NCBI GenBank assembly: GCA_039028895.1
Contig: JBCCHF010000008.1
Location: 1-64,000 of the forward strand
Source of the DNA: JAHDCJ01 sp039028895
Lineage (GTDB): Bacteria > Bacteroidota > Bacteroidia > Chitinophagales > Saprospiraceae
Reading direction: 5' to 3'
Length of the DNA: 64,000 bases
Made by a program: the position numbers and the translations under genes. Below the pieces are notes generated by a model. The model searched no databases. It was not told the DNA's origin and worked only from the letters and a program-made list of their open reading frames with translations. Numbering within the stretch: position 1 is the stretch's first letter; each line of letters begins with the position of its first letter. Below are positions 34,001 through 46,000 of this stretch, in pieces.

Positions 34001-37000
34001 AGTGTTTCCAGCTTCATCTTCTACTGTCATTACAACAGGATTGTCTCCAACGTTTGAGCAATCAAACATTGTGATGTCTAATCTGAACTCTAAGTCGTTT
34101 GGATCAGTACAGTTATCAAAACTACCTGTATTGACGAAGTTGTCAATTACAAATTGTGGTATTGTTAACTGACCAAACTGGTTCAGTGAGAAGTTGAGGT
34201 TATTCACACATGATGCGATTGGATCCTCATCATCTACAACGGTAATATCAATGCTACAAGTTGCTGTTAGTCCATTAACATCCGTTACGGTCCAAACCAC
34301 AGTGGTAGTTCCGGTTGGGAAGTTAGCACCTTGCAGTGAGCTTGCATTATTGTAATCGTTGGTTACACCTGCAACACCGCAGTTATCATCTGTAGATACA
34401 GGATCAAACTCAGTACCGATTACGGTGTAATTACAATCATAAATCTGCAATCCATCATCTGATGTAGTTACTGTCTGGTCTGCAGCGCACTCAATAGTTG
34501 GTACGTCAACATCATTAACAGTTACATCAAATTCACAAGTAGCAGTATTTCCAGCAGCATCAGTTGCTACGAAGATATTTGTCGTTGTACCAACTGGGAA
34601 GAATGAACCTGAAGGTAATCCAGCAACCTGAGCTGTGGTTACACCTGGACAGTTATCCATTCCTACTGGATCTGTGTATAGTACAATTGCTCCGCAATCA
34701 CCTGGATCATTATCAACAGTGATATCATCAGGACAAGTAGTATCTACAGAGAATCCGCAGATTTCGAGACTCCAGCTTTCAAGTGAGCCGACGTCTCCAC
34801 CAACATTATCTCTGATATATAGTGTCCATGTACCTGCACTCAATTCACCATTAAAGGCACTTAATGAGGTTGGGTTTAGTCCTGTAGTGCTTCCGCTGAA
34901 TGGATCTTCACCATCACCTGATGGAGCTAGATTCACCCCTCCTATTGGAGGACAGAAGCTTGCAGGATCATTATTGAAACTATCACTTACATTGAAGCTG
35001 AAATCTTCGTCACTAGTACATGGGTCATCATAGAAATGAACCCGTGTTCCAGTCGGACTTTCAAGCCACATGTCAAGGTCACCTACCCATGTATGAGTTC
35101 CTCCAATGTTATTAATATTAACCTCGGTGATTTCGAAGTCCATTCCCATTGTAACAGTAGTAACTGTCAGGTTGTCAGGTGAGGTGCTTCCTCCGCTTCC
35201 AGTTGATGGAATTGGAGTAGACCCACCAAAATATGTAGGTGTACCGCAAACCTGGCTCTGACCTGAATCAAAGAATGGATCTTCATCATCATTAACTGTG
35301 ATATCAACTGAGCACGTCGAAACATTACCCGAAGCATCAGTCACCGTCCAAACAACAGTTGTTGTTCCCGGATCAAAATCAGCACCCGCAAGTGAGGCTG
35401 AGTTATTGTAATCATTGGTAATTGTTGCATCAGGACAGTTGTCAACAAATGTTGCATCAAACTCAGCACCCTGTACTGTGTAGAGGCAATCACCTGGGTT
35501 ACCATCTTCTGATGTACCACGTGTACCATCATCTGCGCAAGTCACAACTGCAGGCTCGTTATCATTAACTGTTACGTTTGCCTGGCAAGTCGTGGTATTT
35601 CCAAAGATGTCAGTGACAAGGAATACAACGGTGCTTGTACCTACAGGATAGATTCCACCTGCATTCAATGTTTCAGTATTTGCCTGACCTGTTGAAGTAC
35701 CGGTTGCAGTACTACCGTCAGGATAAGTGATAACATAATCTACACGATCAACATCACAATTGTCATCTGCAGTCGCAGTTAAGTCTGGAACTTCTGCTTC
35801 GCAAACACCTGGGTCATTATTGACGACCACAGGATCTGGACAAATAATTGTTGGTGCTTCGTCATCAACAATAGTTACATCTGTGCTACATCCAGTGATG
35901 TTACCGTTAACATCTGTTACGAACCAGAATACAGTTGTTGTACCAACTGGGTAAACTCCGCTCGCATCAGCTGTTCCTGGGAAGTCAGCAAATGGTGAAG
36001 TGTTAGCAATAGATGCTACACCACAGTTATCAGTTGCTGTTGCTGTCAATAATGCTGATGGTACATATCCACCACAATCGCCATCACCTTCTGTTGAGAT
36101 GGTAACGTCGGCTGGTTCCATACATACTGGGTTCTCATTATCAACGATTTCAATAGTAACCTCACATGTTTCACTGTTGCCATAAATGTCAGTAACAGTC
36201 CATGTTACAACATTGGTACCTACAGGTAGATTAGCACCACCAAGGGTACTTGTACCTGTGATATCATTTACGACTTCGTCTACTTCACAGTTATCATCAA
36301 CATCAATAGGATCAAACTCAGTACCCTGTACAGTGTACTGGCATTCTCCTGGATTAGTTGGTAATGTCGTGCGAGTGCCGTCAGCAGCACATACGATAGT
36401 TGGATTTTCTGTATCAACTACTTCGATGTCATGTGAACAAGTTGTTTCGTTTCCATTCACATCGGTGATTGTCCAAGTTACAGTAGTAGTACCTACTGGA
36501 TAGAAATCACTCGCATCATCAGTATTGTTGTAATCGTTAACGATTGACGCAATACCACAGTTATCGAATGTTTCGCCTTGACCAATGGATACCGTTCCAG
36601 CTGAAGCTTCAAACAAGAAGTTGGAAACTGTTGTAGCTCCGTCACCAAAGAGTTGGTCTATTGATGTCTGTGAGAATGCAAATACATCACCAGCTGATAA
36701 CATCAGTGATTCACTACCACTATCAGTATTAGAGAATGACAACCTTGTAAATACTCCATTTAATTCATATCCGAATGGATCGAATACGGAACCATCTGTT
36801 GTGAAATAATCCCAGTCGAAGGACAAGGTTCCATCAGCAGGTATGGTAATCTCAAGGGTCGCAGCAGCAGCTCCGGCACCTCCGTCAGGACCGTCGAAGC
36901 TAACTGATGCAGGAGCACCACTAAGATCAATTGAAGCATTATCCCCAGTAATATCCTGAGTCCAGTTAGCAACATCAAATGGTCCAACAAATCCGTTGTA

Positions 37001-40000
37001 GATTGGAGGTCCACCTGTTGGTGGAGGAATGATAGTCCATTGCGGAACCGTTACATTCGCACCACACTCACCTGGATCATTTGATACATTCAGAATGTCA
37101 TCAAGACATACTGACTCAGTTGAAACAACCTCAGAGCCACATACTTCAAGTGACCATGCGTCAAGTGCTCCTGAATCACCGGCTGCGCGGTCTTCGATGG
37201 TAAGCGTCCAGGTACCCGCACTGCTTTCACCATTAAAGGCTGAGAACATGGTTGGGTTTTGCCCCGGTGTACTGGAAATTACAGTTTCACCGTCACCAGA
37301 TGATGAGTATGATCCGGAAATTGGATTACACGCACCTGCAAAGGCTGGGTTACTGTCATTAATAGTGAAATCAAAGTCATCTGTGCTTCCACATACTGAA
37401 TTATCCCAGAAGTGTACTGTTGTACCCTGTGGACTTGTCAGGAAGAAATCAAGATCTCCATTCCAAGTATGTGTACCTGACATACTGATTGTAATATCAG
37501 TGATCGGAACATCAACTGCAATCGATGTTGTGTAATCGGAAGCACCTGAAGTTCCTGCCAATGGAAGTAGTCCAGTTGTTCCTGTACCTGTTTCACAAAC
37601 ATCATTCGTTACAACCTCAGTTGCAAGTGTAGGAGGCTCGTTATCTTCAACTGTTACGTCGAAGCTACAGCTACCTGTATTTCCTGCATCGTCAGTAATA
37701 GTCCATGTTACAGTTGTTGTACCTACATTGAAGTTGGTATTGATATTACCAGCACCTGATTCCATTGTAGCACCTGTCAATTCGTATGTAGCTGTACCAC
37801 CTGGACAGTTGTCACAGAATGATGAAACAGCACCTACACCAATTGGAGGACCTGAAGGACTAAAGCGATAAGCATCTGGAGTAGTAACGGTCCAAGCTGC
37901 GCTGTTGCGACCTGGGATTGTTACAGCAGGACCTCCAGTACCACCTTGGATACCTTGGGTGTGCGTACCAACTGCTTGTGGCTGTGAAGTCGTATGGATT
38001 TCAATGATGTTAGAACCTTCAAATAGTAATAGTTGTACAGTAACCGGATCCACCCCTGGACCAGGCCAGTGTGATACATTAGTCAATGTCAACTGGAATA
38101 CCTGTGAACCTGGCGTACCAGATGTACCATAGGTAATTGTACTTGGATCTGGAGTTGCAGGATCTAGGTCTTCCCAAAGAACTGCAATACCAGCACCTTC
38201 AATATCAGCAGCAGGTAGTGGATCTCCAGTACAGCATGCATCATTAGTAGTACCTGTATTGAAGCTAATATAACCATTCGAATTGAAGACGAATTCGTTA
38301 TATGTACTCTCATACATTTCGAAATCAAATCCAATTGGTACTGGCAGGCTTACACCATCATCTGGTATAGCACCTGGCCAAGAAACTTCAGTTGTAGTAG
38401 CTGGCAATGGAGCAAATGTAATTGCTTCAACATCGTAATCGCTTGTGGTTGGTGTACCAGTAGGATTACAATTTGCTAGTGGTGATTCAAATGATAACTG
38501 TGCAAGACATAGACCTGGGTCATTGTCTACAGTAACATCATCCTGACATAATACTTCAGGAGCTTGTACATCGTCAACAGTAACTGTTGTTTCACAAGTA
38601 ACGGAATTGCCACCTGCATCTGTTACTGTCCATGCAATGGTAGAAACACCTACTGAGAAGAACTCAGTAATTGAGTATGTACCAGTGAAAGCAGAGATTG
38701 AACCGCTACCACTAATTGATGTAGCACCAGTTACACTATAATCTACTGTCATATCACAGTTGTCAGAAGCTTCAATATCAAATGTGAGGGTTGCACCACA
38801 CTCATCGATATCATTGCCTACTGTTACATCAGCAGGGCATGTGTCGATAACAGGTGGGATGAAATCAGAAACACTGATTACTGACTCACATGTTGAAACG
38901 TTACCACTTGCATCTGTCACGATCAATGCAACAGGCACATCTCCGATATCATCACAAGTGAATGTGATACACTGAGATGGTGCTGATGGTACATCAATAC
39001 GCTCGATCTGCAGAGTGATAGGCTCACCACAACTATCAAAGCTGCCATTGTCAAGATTATTCGCGCAAATCTCTACAGTACCAAATGGTGATAGAGCAGC
39101 GAGGAAATCATCACAAAGGGCATTCGGGAATACATTATCATCAACTTGTACAGTTGTTGTACATTCTGCAACGTTTCCAGCTGCGTCAGTAGCTGACCAT
39201 GTTACTGTAGTTATACCGGCATTGAAGGTTTCACCAACAATATCACCAGTACCACTACCTGTTGTAGCACCACTCAATGTCCAGGAAACGGTTAGAGGAC
39301 CGTCACAAGCATCAGTAGCAGTTGGCGCTGTAAGGCTCACAGGAGCATCACAGTCCTGGCCAGAAGCCATTACGGTTTCGTCTGTTGGGCAGTTAGCCAA
39401 GACAGCTTCAGTACCGTCTACAATAGTAATATCTGTTGTACAAGTAGCTTGGTTACCGTTACCGTCATCAGCTGTCAAGGTTACTGTTACAACTGCAGGC
39501 AATGAAGCAGGAGTTGGATAAGAACCAGGAGCAGGAGACTGAGTAACAGTTATAGATGCAGCACAGTTGTCAGAAACAACTACGTCATCTGTAAGATCTG
39601 GTAGTTCATAGTTCAAACAATCAGCGTCAACCTCTTGGTCAGCAGGAGGTGCACAAGTAATACTTGGATCATTTGAATCAACGAATGTCACTGTAAATTC
39701 ACATGAAGAAGGATCGCCGACAGCATTACCGCCAATGGCTGCATTCCCGTTCACGTCGGTGACGGTCAAGGTCACCGTATACATCTCTCCAGGCGCGGGC
39801 GTTATTCCAGGCAATGTGGATACATCCGTACCAGGTGCAGGAGATTGTGTTACGATATAATCACAGTTTTCATCAACCTGAACAAGGTTTGTGTAATCTT
39901 CAACCAGTACAACTGGTGGATTACAATCTGAGTTAAGGTTGTAAGTGATGTCTGGTGGACAACTTAGAATTTCTGGCTCATCATTGTCTTCAACTGTTAC

Positions 40001-43000
40001 AGTAAAGCTGCAACCTGTTGAGTTACCAGCAACATCAGTAGCTGTGTATTCGATAGTTGTTGTACCTACTGGGAATTCAGCAATTACTAATCCACTAATA
40101 GGATCAATGTTGAATACGATGTCTGGGTTACCTGAAGTAACAACAGGATCAGAAAGAACAACACCAGGACAGTTGTCTGTCGGTACAGGTGTGATCCAGC
40201 TTACAACCTGGTTACAGTCATCAACTGTTTGTACAACGATATCAGCAGGACATGTGAGCATTGGATCCTCATTGTCCTCAATTGTTACATCTTGAGTATC
40301 AACGGCTGAAACATTACCACACTCATCTGTAGCTCGGTAAGAAACAGTAGTTGTTCCAACAGGCCAGCAACCTGATCCGTCAGGACCATCATTTGCATTC
40401 AAGCCAGGTAACCAAGTTGAACCACCGTCAAATGAGTGCTCCATTGTAAGGTTACCCATTGGGCTACAAGCTTCGTCTACAGAAGCAGTAACATCTCCGG
40501 CTGCAACATCTGCACAACAAACACCAGGATCAGTATCCTGTGTGAAATCAGCAGGTGCAGTAACGATAGGAGCTGTTACATCTTCAACTGTGTAAGTCGC
40601 TGAAGCAGTAACTGCATTACCACAATCGTCAGTAACTGTAAATACAACGGTTACTGAACCATTGTTAACGCTACAACCGGCAACGATGTTACCCGGATCG
40701 TAATCGTTAGTTACAGTAGTACCACCACAAACATCAGAAGTCATGCTGTTTCCGCCTGTTGCCAACCAGCTCTGTACTTGAGCGTCAACACCAGTTCCGT
40801 CACATTCTTCAGTAACATCCTGAGGAAGTACATCAAATACAGGATCAGTATTATCAACAATAGTGAAAGTTGCAGGATCAGTATCAGTTCTCAGACCACA
40901 TGGATCAGTGGCTGTAAAGATTACTGTTACAGAACCAGTTGCACCACACTCATCTGATAGAACTACTGGATCAGGATCTGTTGACCAGGTTACTGCTCCA
41001 CAGTTATCCGTCGCCGTAGCACCACCATTTGAAGCAAGCCATGCAACAAGATCAGCAACATTGCCTGCACCATCACATTCAACCATCATGTTAGATGGCT
41101 GCATTGTAATAACAGGAGCCTCTGTATCTTCTACTGTAAATGTTGCAAAGTCAGAAACGCTGTTTCCACAGTCGTCAGACCAGACAAATTCAACTTGTAT
41201 TGAACCAGTTGCACCACACTCATCACTCAGCATTGGATTTGCTGGATTTGTGCTTGGTGTAACACCACCGCAATCATCATCTGCTGCTGAACCTGCGAAG
41301 TTAGCAAGCCACATAGCAAATGCATTTCCAGGATCGACACTTCCGTCACATTGTACAGTCATATCCATCGCAGGAGCAGTCAATTCAGGTTCATCAGTAT
41401 CAATTATGCTAAATGTAGCAGCATCAGTTGTGAAATTGCCACACTGATCAGTTGCAATGAATGTGAATTCCATAGAACCTGTTCCGTTACAACCAGTAAA
41501 GTTGGCTGTCAAGTAAGCGAGAACATCAAGTCCACCAGGCTCAGATGGTGGAATTATACCCATTCCATTTGCATCAATAATAGTAATTGTTAAATCAGCT
41601 TCAGCATCACAATCATCAAGTGCTCTTGCACCGGCAATATTATTTAGCCAGCTGGAGAAAGCACCAGAAGGATCAGAAGGAGCTGGTTGATTACATTCTA
41701 CGGTCAGATCAACAGGATCATCAACAAAATCAGGATCTGTTGTGTCTTCGAGTGTGAATGTAGCAGTAGCATCTACTGAGTTACCACATACATCCTGTAC
41801 AGTAAAGGTTACATCTACAGTACCGTTAATTCCACATGTAGAAACTACAGGGTCCATTACATAGAACCAGGTAAGTTCCTCAAGAGCATTTACGCCATTG
41901 ATGTCACCTCCAAGGTAATCAGGTAATAGGTCAAGTATACTACAATCTGAGGCATCAGCACCTGCTAGGTTTGCAATCCATGCATCAAGCGGGTTACCTG
42001 CGATTGGTGTATAAGAACCATCTGTTGGAATCGGATTAGGTACAGTAATAGCAGCTGCAAGGTCGGTGATTGAAACGCCGAAACACTCCTCTGTCAAGTC
42101 CATTGGTAATGGATCGATAGTTGGTGCTTCGTTATCTCTGACTCTTGTCAGTTTAACAAAATCATCATCAGCTACATTTCCGCAGCTATCTGTCAATGAG
42201 TAAGTCTGCTCAATTCTGATTAAACGGTTTCCATTTCCACCATTACATGTACCATCAGCGTCAAGGTCAACCTCAACAGTAGATAGTAAAGCAACGAATG
42301 GATCGCCACAGTTGTCAGTTCCAACTGGCTCAGTCGCCAGATTAGCTATGATACCTGCGTCATCACCACAATCAAAAATACCATTCAAGGCATTAGATGC
42401 AGTAGTCCAAACCGGATCAATATCATCAAGAACAGTAATTGTTACTGTATAGTGTGGGAATCCAGGAACGTTTCCAGTTACATTACCTTTTCCATCAGAA
42501 GCACCATAAACAATGGTCCATGTGAAATCACAGCGTTCTGCAGTTGTTGCAGGAATTCCTGTGTTGGAAACAATAACGATACCTGCTGTTGCCGGATCAA
42601 GCGGGCTGGTAAGCGGGTTCAATGGATCAAGAGGATTCACACAGTTATCTGAAGCTGGAGGAGGAAGAATGCCATTGAAGTAAGCAATTGCATCATCCAC
42701 ACAGTCAAAGTTAGCGTCTAAGTCACCTTGAGGTAGATCCCATGTTGGAGGAATCTGGTCAAGGATCGTTACAGAAGTATTACAGATACTGAAGTTGCCG
42801 GAGCAATCAGTAGCCTGTAGAGCATAATTATAGGTCATGCCATGATCATCACAGTCAAACATAGTGCCTTGACCATCAAGATCAATAACTGACAGGGTAA
42901 CTTCACTACATGCATCAGCACCACTACCAAGGAATGCAGGATCAAGTGTGGCTTCACACATTTCATTCAATCCAATGGTAATAGGACCAGCATTACAAGC

Positions 43001-46000
43001 AACAGTTGGAGCATCCATTTCTGTTATTGTAACGGTAGAAGTACAAAGTATTGAAGTATTACCTGATTCGTCAGTTGCTGTCCAGGTAATCTCAGTGTCA
43101 CATGGACGGAATGGATCTGTTAATGCAGCTCCATCGCTACGGATACCATCAATAGTAACCGGTCCGCCACAAGCGTCAATAGCAATTGCAGTTGGATCAG
43201 GAATAACTGAACCTGCAATAGTGATATCTAGACCCCAGCCATCAAGTTGGCCAAAATCTCCTACTAGATTATCTCTGGCATATAGTGTCCATGTACCTGC
43301 TGGATCTTCACCAGCGAAAGCTGAGAACATAGTAGGATTGATTCCACCTACGCCATTTGGCATGAATGGATCTTCACCTGTTCCATCTGAATTCAGATCA
43401 ATGCCTCCTAATGGTGGGCAAGCACTAATAGGTGTGTTTGTACCGCCATCACTTGAAACAAAGTCAAAATTATCAACATCGCCACATGGGTCATTATAGA
43501 AGTGTACTCTGGTACCTGCCGGACTTTCGATAAAGAAATCGAGATCGCCAACCCAGCTATGTAGTCCATTTGCACTTACTGCTACGTCTGTAATTACACC
43601 ATTGTCTGGTACATTGATCGTAGTTGTCACTAAACCGGAAGTTGTACCCGGTGCTCCCGGAGGCAAGTCCAATGGGAATGCATCTGGGCTATCAGTTGCA
43701 CTGTTATACATCAGTACCTGCGGAGGAATAACGATTCCACCACCGGAAACATCAAGAAGACCAGGAATATCAGCTGCAGCTACTTCACACACACCAGGAG
43801 GTAGCATGATAGGTGCAAATGTAGGACATGGTCCTGTAAATACAGGAGGTGTCAAATCATTCAAGGTCAACAGGAAGGTACAAGTACCAGCTGGATTTGA
43901 ACCATCATCAACAGTCATGGTAACTGTTACAGGGCTATCCATATGGTTTAGGAATGTACCTACCGGAGGATCTTGTGTGATCGTCAGGTCACAGTTATCA
44001 AATACGATAACATCACCTGTAAAGTCTTCCATTACGTATAGACAGTTGTCATCAAGATCTCTTTCTCTGTCGTCTGGACAGAAAACTGTAGGCGCAACAT
44101 CATCTTCTAATGTTACGGTGAATGAACATACATCTCCACCAGTACCAGGTCCACAGTTAGCTGTACCTGTACGGCAAGCACCCTGGTTTCCTGCACTAAG
44201 GTCAAGAACAGTAAGTTCAACAGTAAAGGCATCTCCATCTTCGATGGTACCACCAACACCTGGCAGACCGAGGATCGGCGTACCTGGAGCAGGAACCTGG
44301 ATCACTTCGTAACCACAAGCATCAAATGCTGTGACCAATCCACGGTAATCCTGAACTTCATCAATCGGCGTCTGGCAACCCAGTACGAGATTCATGGTAA
44401 GATCTGGAGGACAAGAAAGAATTTGAGGAGGTGTATTATCTACAACGTTTACGATTGATTCACAAGTCGTAACGTTTCCATTTTCATCAGTTACTGTAGT
44501 AATAATTGTGTTTGCACCAATATTGCTGCAATCGAAGAAGTTTTGGCTAACTACAACGCTTTGGACACCACAGTTATCAGTAGCACCATCGGTAGCAGCA
44601 GAAGTCTGGACGGATAGGTTAAGCTCCCAATCTGTGAGCACACCAAAATCACCGGCAGCATCATCTTCAATGATCAATGTCCATGTACCAGCAGCTAGCT
44701 CGCCATCAAAAGTACCTAGGGTAGTACCTGAAGTGCCTGGGAAACCAACAGCATTCTGGCCATCACCATTAGGTGTATAAGTACCGTTCACACCGAAAAC
44801 TTCAGCAGCTCCTGCCTCGTCATCGAATGTAAAGCCATCCCAGTCAGCAGCACCACCATCATCAGAGCGATAGTGAACAACTGTACCAGATGGACTTTGT
44901 AGCCAGAAGTCAAGATCTCCAATCCAGGTATGTGTACCATTGGTAGTTACATTTACATCGCAAACGACGCCTGTATCAGTAACATTAACAGTTGAAGTCG
45001 TCTGACCTGCAGTAACGCCAGGAGCGCCAGCAGGAATATCAGCACCTCCACCTGAAACAGCAGCGATTGGTGAACATGCACCACCGCTTGGAGCAGCAAG
45101 AGTAGAGAACTCAAGTGACCATCCACCTAGAGTACCTTCGTCGCCACCTGCATCATCATTAATGTAGAGTGTCCAAGTACCAGAAGTACCCTGACCATCG
45201 AAAGCATCAAGTGTATTGTCAGTAGAGACGCCCAATGCGAAGACTTCGCCTACACTACCATCAGAGATATATGTACCATTTGGACAAGCAGGAGCAACAC
45301 CAGTATCTTCATCTACTGTGAAACCTTCCCAGTCATCAGCGGCGCAGAAGTCTCTATCGGCGAAATGAACAATTGTTCCTGCAGGACTTTCAAGGAAGAA
45401 ATCAAGGTCTCCCTGCCAAGTATGACCACCTACGACTGTGATATTGACGTCACAGATCGTTCCAAGGTCGGACACAGCCAAAGTAGACACCGCAGTTGTA
45501 TTACCATCAGGACCAATTGTCTGAGGTACATCTGTTGATGTAACTAATGGCTGAGGAGTACAAGTACCTCCACCAAGAGTACAGTTAACAGGATCAAATG
45601 AGAAGTTGGAAATAACTGTAGTGGCCGGACCACCAATACCATCTGAACTCATAATGAAGGTAAAGGTATCTCCACCGTTCACACCTAGAGTCTCAGAACC
45701 TGATTGGTTAGCTGCGCCACCGTCATCAGTTAATTGCGTTGCTGTTCCATTAACATCAAAGCTGAATGGATCCCACTGAGAACCATCAACATCTGTACTT
45801 GTCCAATCCCAATCAAAACTCAGGTTACCATCTTCAGGGATAGTAATTGAGAAAGATGCTGTTGGAGCAATAGCTAAGTTTGGAATTGCATCATCAGAAG
45901 TAATGGCAATGGATGCCGGAGCACCTGAATCATCAGTGTTACCACTTCCTACGTTAGTCGCTGCCCAGTTACCTGGAGCGAAGTCGCCACTAAAACCAGA

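Noticed and set aside
17390..34250. Regular nucleotide periodicity suggesting a CRISPR or satellite array
   Set aside because: The period is about 200 bases, is in frame with HYR-type protein repeats and diverged at synonymous sites; there are no short identical repeats with unique spacers.
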